Positions 1 through 9,471 of a DNA stretch of 64,000 nucleotides are shown here, piece after piece; positions within the stretch are counted from its first letter, which is position 1; the number at the start of each line of letters is the position of its first letter. Below the pieces are notes generated by a model that saw only the letters and a program-made list of their open reading frames with translations, had not been told where the DNA came from and searched no databases. Source of the stretch: an uncultured Bacilli bacterium (GTDB lineage: Bacteria > Bacillota_I > Bacilli_A > ML615J-28 > CAG-698); assembly GCA_934096585.1 (NCBI GenBank), contig CAKOMG010000006.1:62001-126000 (forward strand). Reading direction: 5' to 3'. A program made the translations under genes and the position numbers.

Positions 1-2
1 AA

Positions 3-992
3 TTATTCTGTTGTATTTTCAGTTTTCGCAAATAGTTTAGCAATTTTTTTAGGAAAGAAAGATATTACTTCTCCAATTAATTGAGGAAGCATTTTAACAC
101 TTTCCTTAATTGATTTTTTTCTTATTTCATCTTTTGAAGGCTTTGTATCTGAAAATAAATATCTTCTTGTGACAATACCTATTCTTAAAGTTAATAAGGC
201 ATTTGATAAACCATTTAACAAACTATTTGCAATTGGTTTAACTAAAGGAAGTTCAGCAAGATAATTCGCGGTTGAAGTTGGGAACACATCAGTAAAATTT
301 AATCCTTCTAAATTTTCGGATATTAATGCCGTAGCTAAAACATTAGCACTTAGTTTTCCAAGTTTTGCATACGAAGGTCTAAATCCTACTCTTTGTACTA
401 TTTCTTTAATCATTTTTAAATTAACTGTTATAATGGTTAACATATCTAATTTTCCGTTTTGTGAGATTGCAGTTGAAATAAATACAGTTTTCGCATTTAA
501 AAGTATTATTTTATTAATTGATTTTTTTACTGATGACTCTAATACTTGATTTAAGTTTTGCCTTAAATTTTCTTTTGTTTTTAGACCGTCTTCTAATATA
601 ACTAAATCTTTTTCATCTAGTTCATTGGACCTAACTATGGATTTGGCTAGTTTTTTATAAGTACGATAATTTTTATTACTATTCTTATCTAAAGTAGTCA
701 CAATTGAATATGTAGGTGCAAAAATAATAATTCTTAATGGATTAATAATTAATAAATACACTAATAAAAATGCTACTACATAAAATCCTATTTCCACATA
801 TACACTTATTTTTCTCAGTCTCTCCCCAACATTTAATATACTGCTTAATATTATTAAAAACAATATTATTAAACAACCAATTCCAATCATTATCCACCAC
901 ATGTTCTTGCGATCTTTTTTATTCTTTTTAATATTTCTTAAAATACTAGGTTTATTTTGTACTGGTACAATTTCATTTTTATTTTCTTCCAT
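3..992 (-). CDS. DUF697-family membrane protein
   Basis: The first 50 residues are polar and basic, followed by two hydrophobic segments (about 35-55 and 70-95) and then a DUF697-like region (about 150-290) containing VFISTAISQNGKLD and a long amphipathic stretch. Molecular function is unknown; DUF697 proteins are membrane-associated and often sit beside GTPases or transporters. I chose the second ATG at 992 because AGGAGAAG lies just upstream of it, inside the five-codon extension of the earlier ATG at 1007. The chosen start falls one base after the stop of the upstream ABC gene, so the three genes form one operon. The 3' end is within the window (TAA at 3-5). Confidence 0.7.
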   Translation of the reverse strand: MEENKNEIVPVQNKPSILRNIKKNKKDRKNMWWIMIGIGCLIILFLIILSSILNVGERLRKISVYVEIGFYVVAFLLVYLLIINPLRIIIFAPTYSIVTTLDKNSNKNYRTYKKLAKSIVRSNELDEKDLVILEDGLKTKENLRQNLNQVLESSVKKSINKIILLNAKTVFISTAISQNGKLDMLTIITVNLKMIKEIVQRVGFRPSYAKLGKLSANVLATALISENLEGLNFTDVFPTSTANYLAELPLVKPIANSLLNGLSNALLTLRIGIVTRRYLFSDTKPSKDEIRKKSIKESVKMLPQLIGEVISFFPKKIAKLFAKTENTTE

Positions 993-993
993 T

Positions 994-2778
994 TTACTTC
1001 TCCTCATATAAATGTTTTTGGGTGTTAAACATTAATGCATATCGTTTGTTTAACGCCATTAATTCATGGTGCGTGCCACATTCTCTTATTTTACCATTAT
1101 CTATAAGATATATATAGTCTACATCTACTACTGTTGATAATCTATGAGCTATGATAAACATTGTTTTATCTTTCGCATTTTCAATTATTAGTTTGTTAAT
1201 TCTTTCTTCAGAAATTGGATCAAGTGAACTAGTTGGCTCATCAAGTATATATATATCTTTTTGACTTGCAAATACTCGAGCAATCACTAGTCTTTGACGT
1301 TCGCCACCACTAAAATTTGCTCCGTCACGATCAAACTCTCTTGTTACTTCTGTATATATACCTTTTATTAACGATTTAACCTTTTTATCTAGCCCTACAC
1401 TTTTTAATGCTTTCCATACTATTTCTTCATCTTCTTTTGATTGTACTCTTCTCATTAAGATGTTTTCAGCTATTGTAACGGCATATATTTTAAAATCTTG
1501 AAATATTATTGAGTACTCATTTCTAATTTGTGATGCATCTAATTCGTTATAATTATACTCATTTAAACTAATAGATCCCTTTGTCACTTGATAAAAATTT
1601 AATAATAGCTTCATTAGTGTTGTTTTGCCACTGCCATTTACTCCAACAATCGCAATTTTTTTACCTTTTAAAGCTTTCATTGATATATTATTCAATACAT
1701 CTTGATCCGTATTTGGATACCTAAAGCTAACATCATTTAATGTAATGCTATCGAATTGAAATTTAATATTTTTTCTTCTTTGTTCAACTTCCGGGTTATA
1801 TTCTAACATCCATATAAAGTCTTCAACATATAATGCATTATTTTTTAGACTAGTTATTAAATTAGCTAATTCTAAAACTTTACCCTGAAACTTCGTTAAA
1901 GCATTAATCATTGTTGTAAAAGATGCTATATCTATTATATGTTTGGCTAAGCGATACAATAAAACTAAATAAGAACCTAAACCACTAATAATATTACTGC
2001 TAAAACAAGTAATTACATTATATTTAGCCATTTTCTTATAACTTCTAATAGTTTTTTTGTTTATTGTTTGAATATTTTCTTGATATTTTTCAATTAATAG
2101 ATTACTTACATTTGTTGTTTTAAGTTCTGCCGCGTTTTCTTGCCTATAAAATATTCTATTAACATACCACATAAATCTATCTTCAGTTTCGATGTTTTTA
2201 AAATTGTTATATCCTACTAAATTACTCTTTGTTAGGGCTATTACTGAAATAATACTACTTATTATAATAATTATTATTAAGATTGGATCATTTACTATAA
2301 TAAAAGAACCAAGGGCTATTGTTGTAGCAATATTAATAATAAAGTTTTTGATTAAATTAAATGCCCTATATCCTCTCCATATACTATCTCTCATAGTGCG
2401 TGAAAAACGATCGTAAAACGTAGGATCATCATATAATGCCATATCAATATATTTTACTTTTTTAAACATATACTCTTGAATATTTTTTTGGTATACTATT
2501 CTATTCTTTAATACTATATAATTATCGTATATAGTATTATAACCTACACATATTGCGATTCCTATAATATATATTAATAAACCATTTATTATAATATTGA
2601 TATTAACTTGTTCTGTTATTAACGTTATTGCCTTGGCAATTATTATGACTTCTAATAAAGTTTTGACAACGGATGTAATAATATTTATTATAGTAAACAC
2701 CACAAGGAAAGGACAAAATTTAAAAACGAATTTTAATACTAGAAAATTATTTCTAATAGATTTTGGTTTTTTACTCAT
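994..2778 (-). CDS. ABC exporter half-transporter, fused permease and ATPase (second subunit)
   Basis: The N-terminal half (about 1-320) has roughly six membrane segments of ABC-exporter type. The C-terminal ATPase has Walker A GVNGSGKTT, Q-loop FQDF, signature FSGGERQRL, Walker B DIYILDEPTSSLD and H-loop IAHRLS, all canonical. With the neighbouring half-transporter it probably forms a heterodimeric exporter in the cytoplasmic membrane; the substrate (lipid, peptide or drug) cannot be told from sequence. Its ATG at 2778 overlaps the stop of the upstream subunit (ATGAGTAA), implying coupled translation; AGGTGA precedes it. A GTG nine bases further upstream has no ribosome-binding site. Confidence 0.85.
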   Translation of the reverse strand: MSKKPKSIRNNFLVLKFVFKFCPFLVVFTIINIITSVVKTLLEVIIIAKAITLITEQVNINIIINGLLIYIIGIAICVGYNTIYDNYIVLKNRIVYQKNIQEYMFKKVKYIDMALYDDPTFYDRFSRTMRDSIWRGYRAFNLIKNFIINIATTIALGSFIIVNDPILIIIIIISSIISVIALTKSNLVGYNNFKNIETEDRFMWYVNRIFYRQENAAELKTTNVSNLLIEKYQENIQTINKKTIRSYKKMAKYNVITCFSSNIISGLGSYLVLLYRLAKHIIDIASFTTMINALTKFQGKVLELANLITSLKNNALYVEDFIWMLEYNPEVEQRRKNIKFQFDSITLNDVSFRYPNTDQDVLNNISMKALKGKKIAIVGVNGSGKTTLMKLLLNFYQVTKGSISLNEYNYNELDASQIRNEYSIIFQDFKIYAVTIAENILMRRVQSKEDEEIVWKALKSVGLDKKVKSLIKGIYTEVTREFDRDGANFSGGERQRLVIARVFASQKDIYILDEPTSSLDPISEERINKLIIENAKDKTMFIIAHRLSTVVDVDYIYLIDNGKIRECGTHHELMALNKRYALMFNTQKHLYEEK

Positions 2779-4519
2779 AGGTTTCACCTAAATACTTATG
2801 TGATTGTGAAACAAACATTTGTTTGTATTTACCTTCTTTTTGCATTAACTCTTGATGAGTTCCTTCTTCGATAATACTTCCTTTTTCGAATAAATAAATA
2901 TAACTAGCATTTACTGTAGCTGTTAAGCGGTGTGATATAAATATTAATGTTTTATCATTTCCAAGAGCTAACATTTTATCATACAATTTTGCTTCTGCAA
3001 GGGGATCAAGAGCACTACTAGGTTCATCCATAATAAACAATTGATAGTTTTGTGCATAACCTCTTGCTATAGCAAGCTTTTGAATTTGACCTCCGGAAAA
3101 TACCACACCTGCTTTATCGAATTCTCTTGTAACAATAGTATTAATATTTTCCTTTAAACTATATACATAATCATATAAATCTGCAAACTTTAATGATTCA
3201 TTAACTAATTTGATATCTGCGTCGTTATTTATCTTATGTAATAATATGTTTTCCGCAATCGTTAGTGAATATATTTCAATATTTTGAAATACAGCCCCTA
3301 CAATCTTTCTTAAAGAAAACACACTGATGTCTTTATAATCTCTCCCATTAATTTTTATATTACCTTCAACGGGGTCATACAAGTGAAGTAATAGTTTTAC
3401 TAATGTTGTTTTTCCACTACCATTTTCACCAACTATAGCTATATGATTTCCTTTTTCTAAATGTATAGATATATTGTTTAATGCCTTATAATTTTTTTGA
3501 TAACTAAAGCTGAGATTATTTACATCTAATGTCTTAAATGTTTCATTAAATGTTGACTTATTTGAACCTTCAATTTCTCCTTTCATTTTCAATAATTCAA
3601 AAGGAACTTTAATTTCAATAGTTGATGTTTGAATCATTCCAAGTATAGAACAAATGTTTCCAATACGCATTGATAAGGTAGTAGCTGCTACTGTAAGAGA
3701 AGAAAAGGCTGCTATATCTAAATTATTTATTGTTGTGTAACATAATATTAATACTAATGCGGGATACATTAAACATATTAATATTTCGCCTATTAAAGAA
3801 ATAACTGTATGTAATGACATATATTTTTTATGCACTTTAATTAAATGATTATAAGAAGCATTATTATTTTCTAATAATATATCTCCTATATTAGTTGTTT
3901 TTATATCTGGTATACTTTCTTTTAATGTAAATGAACGATTACTATACATAGCCTTTCGCATTAATGGCTGTCGTTTTGTTTGATACTTATCGTTTATTTT
4001 ACTCATAAATATACGTAAGATAAAATAAACGATTCCAATTATAAATACATACAATATGGCAAATGGAGTCATTCTATAAATAGCAATAAGTACTCCAATT
4101 GTACTAATAGCATTAATAACTATGTCAAAAAAATAAATTGTTGTGTCATATATGTGATATGCACCCATTTCTAAAGCTCTACTAAAATCATTTAAGAATT
4201 GTGGGTTTTCATGATAATCGTAATCTATTTCTTGTAACTTTTTATATAACATAACAGAAATTTTAGATACAACATTAATGTAAATATAATCCATATATAA
4301 AGCTATTATATTTGCTATAATTGAAAAAACAAACATAATAGTAAACATAATTATTATTTTTACATAATTAATATCAGGATAATTAGATACAATGCTATCA
4401 ATTATATATATAGGAAGCAGTGTTACAATAGTATTTTCTATTAATTTGACAATATATAAAATAATTAAAATAGGATATTCTTTGATAACTAAGTTTATGG
4501 ATTTAAAACAATTTTTCAT
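2771..4519 (-). CDS. ABC exporter half-transporter, fused permease and ATPase (first subunit)
   Basis: This is a 582-residue membrane-spanning half (about 1-310) joined to an ABC ATPase with Walker A GENGSGKTT, Q-loop FQNIEIY, signature FSGGQIQKL, Walker B LFIMDEPSSALD and H-loop ISHRLT. Both ATPase sites of the presumed heterodimer keep their catalytic residues, unlike many heterodimeric exporters with one degenerate site. It is first in the three-gene operon ABC-ABC-DUF697. AGAGG lies eight bases before the ATG. Substrate unknown. Confidence 0.85.
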   Translation of the reverse strand: MKNCFKSINLVIKEYPILIILYIVKLIENTIVTLLPIYIIDSIVSNYPDINYVKIIIMFTIMFVFSIIANIIALYMDYIYINVVSKISVMLYKKLQEIDYDYHENPQFLNDFSRALEMGAYHIYDTTIYFFDIVINAISTIGVLIAIYRMTPFAILYVFIIGIVYFILRIFMSKINDKYQTKRQPLMRKAMYSNRSFTLKESIPDIKTTNIGDILLENNNASYNHLIKVHKKYMSLHTVISLIGEILICLMYPALVLILCYTTINNLDIAAFSSLTVAATTLSMRIGNICSILGMIQTSTIEIKVPFELLKMKGEIEGSNKSTFNETFKTLDVNNLSFSYQKNYKALNNISIHLEKGNHIAIVGENGSGKTTLVKLLLHLYDPVEGNIKINGRDYKDISVFSLRKIVGAVFQNIEIYSLTIAENILLHKINNDADIKLVNESLKFADLYDYVYSLKENINTIVTREFDKAGVVFSGGQIQKLAIARGYAQNYQLFIMDEPSSALDPLAEAKLYDKMLALGNDKTLIFISHRLTATVNASYIYLFEKGSIIEEGTHQELMQKEGKYKQMFVSQSHKYLGETYE

Positions 4520-4550
4520 ACTTATTACCTCTAAAAATTATTCATATATA

Positions 4551-4579
4551 ATTTTATCATAAAACAATAAAAAAAGTAA
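4551..4579 (-). promoter_or_regulatory. Candidate sigma-A promoter of the ABC exporter operon
   Basis: Reading the minus strand, TTACTT (4579-4574) and TAAAAT (4556-4551) are separated by 17 bases, with TGA directly before the -10 box (extended -10). It lies just upstream of the ATG at 4519. In such AT-rich DNA chance matches are common. Confidence 0.4.
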
Positions 4580-4743
4580 AGATATATAGACATTAATGAT
4601 TACTTGATGATTACTTAAAACCTTTGGCTCAATTAAACATTTTTAATACAAAATTTTACCTTACTATATAAAATGATATCCTTATCAAATAATCTTGTGA
4701 ACCAAATTTTTAATTGCAATCTAGTAGTCTCTTAATAAAATAG
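4580..4743. other. Gene-free part of the 4520-4822 intergenic region
   Basis: The gap between the ABC operon and tetR holds the candidate ABC promoter at its left end and the tetR terminator at its right end. Between them I see only AT-rich DNA with a short tandem TGATTACT duplication near 4600; no ORF, RNA or element is recognisable. Confidence 0.5.
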
Positions 4744-4780
4744 CGATAAAAAAACGAATTTCGCAATGAAATTCGTTTTT
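4744..4780 (-). terminator. Rho-independent terminator of ohyA-tetR
   Basis: Inverted arms AACGAATTTC and GAAATTCGTT enclose a five-base loop. A run of A on the plus strand (4748-4753) gives the U-tail for minus-strand transcripts; the T-run on the other side could also serve plus-strand transcripts. Confidence 0.75.
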
Positions 4781-4822
4781 TATATTTCTTTTTTAAAGAG
4801 ATGAAAATTTAGATATTTTTAT

Positions 4823-5377
4823 TTACTTCATTGATAAACATGCATGCTCAATCGTTCCTGTAAGTAACTTACTAATATTACTAACAATTAATCTTGGGTC
4901 TTGGTACATACCTTTATCTACCCAATCTAAAACTATTGCAACAAACGAGAATTTATAAAAATTTGTTATAAATTTTTTATCTTCTTCTCTTAAATTTTTT
5001 CCTTTTGATTTTTCAACTATTTCATTATATATTATAGGATATACTAATCTATATAAGTTATTTCTTAATACTTCTACGGAAACAGAATGATAAATATTCT
5101 TTACTAAGATTCTTTCTTCTTCCATTATTTTAAAAATCATTAGAAATTTATCTTCCCATTTTTCATAATTTTCTTTTTCTGTTAGTAGTTTATCAACTTC
5201 ATCGATACAAATCCATTCTACTAAATCTTTAATGTCTTGAAAATGATAATAAAAGGTTTGTCTATTTATATCACATTCACTTGCAATATCATTAATTGTT
5301 ATTTTATTGAATGGTTTTTCTTTTAGTAAAACTTTAAAAGTATATGCTATTGCTCTTTTTGTGGTTAAACTGCTCAT
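4823..5377 (-). CDS. TetR/AcrR-family transcriptional regulator
   Basis: The N-terminal helix-turn-helix (about 8-50, with KITINDIASECDINRQTFYYHF) is a typical TetR DNA-binding domain; the C-terminal ligand domain resembles the DhaS-like group. It lies 63 bases downstream of the oleate hydratase gene in the same direction, so it probably controls that gene and itself in response to a fatty acid or similar ligand. A 19-bp palindrome over the upstream promoter is a plausible operator. AGGGGAT lies before the ATG, and a perfect 14-bp palindrome (5390-5403, TATAATATATTATA) just upstream might be a second site or chance. Confidence 0.85.
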   Translation of the reverse strand: MSSLTTKRAIAYTFKVLLKEKPFNKITINDIASECDINRQTFYYHFQDIKDLVEWICIDEVDKLLTEKENYEKWEDKFLMIFKIMEEERILVKNIYHSVSVEVLRNNLYRLVYPIIYNEIVEKSKGKNLREEDKKFITNFYKFSFVAIVLDWVDKGMYQDPRLIVSNISKLLTGTIEHACLSMK

Positions 5378-5440
5378 AATTTTATCCCCTATAATATATT
5401 ATACATTAAATAGGCTATGAAGTAAATATTTAAATCTATT

Positions 5441-7231
5441 TTATTTAAATAATCCACTTTCTTTAAATAATATTTCTAAGTCAGTTCCTTTAATCTTCTT
5501 CTTAAGAATCTTTACTGCTTGTTTTTCCGTAAATGATAATGGAAGTTCATCAACTGACTTTTTATCAACAGCAAAATAACATGCTTTTAATAATTCCCTA
5601 ACATCATATTTGCTACCCCAGACTTCTGGTACAGCACGATCAACATTTAAAAGTGTATAAACTGCTTCCATACCTGTACGAATTGAATATTCAGTAGTGA
5701 AAATAGTATCTCTTGGTGTTTCCGCAAATTGTCCAACAAATGCAAAGTTAACAGCTTCTTTTGGAACAACAAGTGGTCGATCTTTTTCTGCTCTTGGTTG
5801 GAAGAAAGCATTTATGTATGGCATATAACATGTTGTTGTATTGCATTTATCAGCATATCCTTCAATTTCATTTATTGAAACACCAATGTGATATAGCCAT
5901 TCTTCACATATTTCTTTTCCTGTACATGCCTTAATTGCCTTCTTTACAAAATTACCTGGTTTATTAGTATTAAGTGCGTATAACCAAACTAAAATACTAT
6001 TCTTATTTTGCGATTTGAATTGAGGTTGTCTATTAATAGTCCAAGATAGATACCAATTATCAGTACTATCTTTTACAGTTACAATTCCACCTGTTGTAAC
6101 TCTACCTTCTCTTGGATCACGTTTACAAATATTTATAATATGATTAATTATATTTTCATCACTTACTTCAACTGTTGCACTCATCCAGTTGGTCATATCA
6201 ATATTACCACAAAATTTTTCAGGATTACCGAATTCACCATCAGTTGCTTGAGCAGCAATGTTTTTCCATAAATCCCATGATTCCCCACTACCATTCTTAA
6301 TGTGTGATAAATCCGGTGCATTGTTTTGATCACCATAACAAGATGTATCAGTACAACATCCATTAGTAATAAATACTAAATCATCTTCAATTAAATCAAT
6401 TGTTTTTTCTTGACCATTTGCTTCATATACAATTTGTGTTGCAACTTTTTTACCTTGTTTAGATTCTATAATAACATTTTTAACATCAATGCCATATTCA
6501 ATTTTTACTCCATTACTCTCTAGATATTTTGTAAGTGGTAATATCATTGATTCATATTGATTATATTTAGTAAATCTTAAAGCTGAGAAATCTGGTAATC
6601 CATCAATATGATGAACATATCGGCATAGATAACGTTTCATTTCTAGTGCTGAAGACCATTTTTGAAATGCAAACATTGTTTGCCAATATAACCAGAAATT
6701 TGTATTCCAGAAAGATTCAGGTAATACATCAGAAATCTTTTTGTCTTCTAATTCTTTTTCTGGTGTCATAAATAATTTAGATAACGCCATAGCAGACTTT
6801 TTATCAAGTTTAAACAATTTATCAGTATGAGCATCTTCACCGCAATTTACTGTTGCTCTACATAATGAATAGTTGGGATCATGTTTATTAAGCCAATAAT
6901 ATTCATCTAGTACACTTACATTTGAAGTTTCAATAGATGGTACACTTCTAAACATATCCCACATACATTCAAAATGGTTATCCATTTCACGACCACCACG
7001 CATGTAGAATCCTTTAGTGACATCTTTCCTTCCATCACATGATCCTCCTGCTAAATCTAATTTTTCTAACAAATGAATGTGTTCACCTTTCATTTGTCCA
7101 TCTCTAACTAAATAGAATGCTGCTGAAAGACCTGCTAGACCAGTACCAATTATATAAGCAGATTTCTTATCTACTCCTTCTGGTTTTTCTGGACGAGCAA
7201 ATGCTTCGTATGTTCCTGCTCCATAATACAT
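5441..7231 (-). CDS. ohyA: Oleate hydratase (myosin-cross-reactive antigen family), FAD-dependent
   Basis: Oleate hydratases add water to the cis-9 double bond of oleate and related unsaturated fatty acids using FAD as structural cofactor; in Firmicutes this detoxifies unsaturated fatty acids in the cytosol. The protein shows the nucleotide-binding motif GTGLAGLSAAF near residue 30, the family signature RGGREM (with the catalytic Glu of the family) near residue 78, and conserved aromatic-rich blocks through the middle. At 596 residues it is full length. AAGGAGG precedes the ATG. It is followed by a TetR regulator in the same transcription unit. Fatty-acid exposure suggests a gut or host habitat, which is inference. 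Confidence 0.93.
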   Translation of the reverse strand: MYYGAGTYEAFARPEKPEGVDKKSAYIIGTGLAGLSAAFYLVRDGQMKGEHIHLLEKLDLAGGSCDGRKDVTKGFYMRGGREMDNHFECMWDMFRSVPSIETSNVSVLDEYYWLNKHDPNYSLCRATVNCGEDAHTDKLFKLDKKSAMALSKLFMTPEKELEDKKISDVLPESFWNTNFWLYWQTMFAFQKWSSALEMKRYLCRYVHHIDGLPDFSALRFTKYNQYESMILPLTKYLESNGVKIEYGIDVKNVIIESKQGKKVATQIVYEANGQEKTIDLIEDDLVFITNGCCTDTSCYGDQNNAPDLSHIKNGSGESWDLWKNIAAQATDGEFGNPEKFCGNIDMTNWMSATVEVSDENIINHIINICKRDPREGRVTTGGIVTVKDSTDNWYLSWTINRQPQFKSQNKNSILVWLYALNTNKPGNFVKKAIKACTGKEICEEWLYHIGVSINEIEGYADKCNTTTCYMPYINAFFQPRAEKDRPLVVPKEAVNFAFVGQFAETPRDTIFTTEYSIRTGMEAVYTLLNVDRAVPEVWGSKYDVRELLKACYFAVDKKSVDELPLSFTEKQAVKILKKKIKGTDLEILFKESGLFK

Positions 7232-7260
7232 ATATTAGTACCTCCTTGTATTATTATCAC

Positions 7261-7279
7261 TAAGATTATACCAATCTTA
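7261..7279. promoter_or_regulatory. Candidate TetR operator over the ohyA promoter
   Basis: TAAGATT (7261-7267) and AATCTTA (7273-7279) are perfect inverted arms around a 5-bp centre. They cover the -10 box, the size and placement expected of an operator for the TetR repressor encoded downstream. Confidence 0.5.
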
Positions 7280-7293
7280 TTTTTTTCTTACAA
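7265..7293 (-). promoter_or_regulatory. Promoter of ohyA-tetR
   Basis: On the minus strand, TTGTAA (7293-7288), a 17-base spacer and TATAAT (7270-7265) with TGG before the -10 form a near-consensus extended sigma-A promoter 34 bases upstream of the ohyA ATG. Confidence 0.65.
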
Positions 7294-7565
7294 TAATCAT
7301 TTTTGTTTGTTTGTAAAAAATTAATACATATAGTTGTAATTGATTAATTTTTAGACATTAATTCTAAAATGTCTAAATCAATAATAAATGATACTTCACT
7401 TAGTTTAGATTTTCATAATAAATTCCATATATATCAATAGTTTTTAAAAACTGAATTCTTTTTATTCTTATTGTATAACCTTATAACTCCTTTTAACCTA
7501 CATTAATACTAAATTAATTTTTATACCATTATTTCTCCTTGTTATCTTTTTTATTAATTATTAAT
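7294..7565. other. Gene-free AT-rich intergenic DNA
   Basis: No ORF, RNA gene or clear repeat is visible between the ohyA promoter and the terminators downstream of dapF. Confidence 0.5.
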
Positions 7566-7608
7566 TAATAAAAAAGCTTTCCTAATTCTAAAAATGGTTG
7601 GGAAAGCT
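7566..7608 (-). terminator. Second terminator-like hairpin downstream of dapF
   Basis: Arms AGCTTTCC (7575-7582) and GGAAAGCT (7601-7608) are perfectly inverted, with an A-run on the plus strand at 7570-7575 giving a U-tail on the minus strand. It could back up the dapF terminator, or end a short RNA lying between the two hairpins. Confidence 0.5.
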
Positions 7609-7658
7609 ACTTTGAAACCAAAGAAATTTTGTCAGAGTTAAAATTTGTATATATAACT

Positions 7659-7690
7659 AAAAAAACTAGTTCTTATAACGTAACTAGTTT
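7659..7690 (-). terminator. Terminator of the mnmG-dapF operon
   Basis: Arms AAAACTAGTT and AACTAGTTTT flank a ten-base loop immediately after the dapF stop, with an A-run at 7659-7665 as the minus-strand U-tail. Confidence 0.7.
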
Positions 7691-7693
7691 TCT

Positions 7694-8467
7694 TTATGCA
7701 ATAGTTAAATCCTTATCTAATTGACATATTCCTTCAATATAAATATTGTATTCTTTCTCTTTAACCTTTATACTTCCTTTTACAAAATGAACAACTGCTT
7801 CTTTATCTACCTTGTTTAGTAATCTACAAACAGCAAAACTACTAGCCGCACCAGTACCACACGCTGATGTCCAACCAACCCCTCGTTCATATGTTTCAAC
7901 ATATATATTGTTTTTGTCGATAACTTCCACAAAATCAACATTTGTACCTTTTTTAAATTCTTTATTTATTTGAATATCATTTGCATATTCTTTTAAAGAC
8001 ATATCAAATACTATAGTGTGATGAGTTCCCAAAAATACATTTGTTATATATATTATTTTATCTTTAACACACAGAGGCTTATTTATATATTCATGTAAGC
8101 AATCCATATCCACACTATTATATGAAGGTTTATTTAAATTTACTTCTACAATAAACGGATTAGTAGAATTAATTTTTACTTCGATTATTCCTGCATCAGT
8201 AATGACTTTAGAATATTCATTTATCTTAATTAAACCATTTAAATATGCAAAATATGCTAAACACCTAATGCCATTACCACACATCGGAGCTCTAGATGAA
8301 TCTCTATTATAAAAATGCATAATAATATTGTTGTTGTTATATTCGCACATTATATAGCCATCAGTATTATAAGTATTACATATATCAATTATTTCTTCTT
8401 TTGTTATAGTTTGATACCAACAGATATAAAAATTATTATCGCATCCACTAAAAATACCTTTATTCAT
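7694..8467 (-). CDS. dapF: Diaminopimelate epimerase-family protein
   Basis: The family interconverts LL- and meso-diaminopimelate for lysine and peptidoglycan synthesis in the cytosol. Both catalytic cysteine motifs are visible: PMCGNGIRC near residue 63 and SACGTGA near residue 205. At 257 residues it is slightly shorter than usual (about 275), and the usual N-terminal GNDF motif reads GCDNNFY. It ends the mnmG-rsmG-parA-mscS-DUF951 operon, an unusual place for a lysine-pathway gene; no other dap gene is in the window. Another PLP-independent racemase activity is possible. The start overlaps the DUF951 stop by eight bases. Confidence 0.82.
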   Translation of the reverse strand: MNKGIFSGCDNNFYICWYQTITKEEIIDICNTYNTDGYIMCEYNNNNIIMHFYNRDSSRAPMCGNGIRCLAYFAYLNGLIKINEYSKVITDAGIIEVKINSTNPFIVEVNLNKPSYNSVDMDCLHEYINKPLCVKDKIIYITNVFLGTHHTIVFDMSLKEYANDIQINKEFKKGTNVDFVEVIDKNNIYVETYERGVGWTSACGTGAASSFAVCRLLNKVDKEAVVHFVKGSIKVKEKEYNIYIEGICQLDKDLTIA

Positions 8468-8654
8468 TTGTAATAACTTTCTTGACTTTCTTTTTTAATT
8501 CCACACGATCTATTAGAATTTGTCTTTTACACCCTGTACACTCTAATTTATATGCTACTCCTGTTTTAATTACTCTCCATGTTTTGGCTCCACATGGATG
8601 TACTTTTTTAAACTCTAAGATGTCATTAACATTATAGATATTTGCACTATTCAT
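8460..8654 (-). CDS. DUF951-family small protein
   Basis: This 64-residue protein has a basic surface and the pattern HPCGAKTWRVIKTG followed by CTGCKR, characteristic of DUF951; the cysteines suggest a small metal-binding or nucleic-acid-binding fold. Function unknown. In many Firmicutes the gene lies between mscS and ychF/serS near the origin, which matches its neighbour here. The ATG at 8654 overlaps the mscS stop (ATGAATAG), preceded by GGTGAT; the longer reading from 8672 lacks a ribosome-binding site. Confidence 0.8.
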   Translation of the reverse strand: MNSANIYNVNDILEFKKVHPCGAKTWRVIKTGVAYKLECTGCKRQILIDRVELKKKVKKVITNE

Positions 8655-9471
8655 TTTTATCACCATGAACAACTATTTGAGGGAAAGGTATTTCAACATT
8701 ATTTTCGTCAAATACTTCCTTCACAAATTTCTTTAGAGCGCGTTCAACTGCATAATGTTCTTCAGATTCAGTTTTTGCAGTTATACGGATAGCAACACTA
8801 CTATCTTTTAAATCTTCAACTCCCGCAACAATTGGTCCTTCAATAATTTGTTTATAGTTTTCTTTTAGTGAAGGAAGTTTTTCATCAAGTAATGTTATGA
8901 CTTTATCAATATTTTCTTTATAAGCTACATTTACTACAACAACAGCAAGTGAATAAGATCTAGAAAAATTGCTTACTTGAGATATTTGACCATTTCTAAT
9001 TATTCTAATCTCGCCATTAAAACTAATTAATTTTGTAGTCCTTAATCCTATTTCTGTTACCTTGCCTTTAAATCCATCTATTTCAACAACATCATCTATT
9101 TCATATTGATCTTCAAACACGATGCCAATTCCTGCCAAGAAGTCTTTAATTAAATCCTGAGCACCTAATCCAATTATTAAACTTAAAACTCCAACACCAG
9201 CTAAAGCAGCCGTAACATCAATTCCCCAACTAGATAACACCGCAAAGATTGCTACTATTATGACAGCATAGTTTAAAATGCTTTGAATTAATTTTGCAAC
9301 TGTATAGCTTCTATTATTCTTTTTTTTCATTCTATGGGCTACAAACTTAATAATTATCAATAAAATTACAGTAATTATAATGATAACGCCAGTAATAATT
9401 AATGACCTAACATGTAGTTTTAACCACTGTAAAATTGATGTAGTGGTAACTGCTCCTTCTAAAAATAACAT
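8647..9471 (-). CDS. mscS: Small-conductance mechanosensitive channel (MscS family)
   Basis: Three hydrophobic segments (about 22-46, 62-85, 90-118) precede the family pore helix, which has the GVGVLSLIIGLGAQDLIKDF pattern, and a cytosolic beta domain starting at FEDQYEIDDVVEIDG. MscS channels open under membrane tension and release solutes during osmotic downshock. In B. subtilis-like genomes mscS/yyaF genes follow soj-spo0J near the origin; here it directly follows parA, and the spo0J gene is absent. The stop of parA and the ATG overlap as TAATG, with GGAGAAAAG as ribosome-binding site inside the parA end. Confidence 0.92.
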   Translation of the reverse strand: MLFLEGAVTTTSILQWLKLHVRSLIITGVIIIITVILLIIIKFVAHRMKKKNNRSYTVAKLIQSILNYAVIIVAIFAVLSSWGIDVTAALAGVGVLSLIIGLGAQDLIKDFLAGIGIVFEDQYEIDDVVEIDGFKGKVTEIGLRTTKLISFNGEIRIIRNGQISQVSNFSRSYSLAVVVVNVAYKENIDKVITLLDEKLPSLKENYKQIIEGPIVAGVEDLKDSSVAIRITAKTESEEHYAVERALKKFVKEVFDENNVEIPFPQIVVHGDKNE

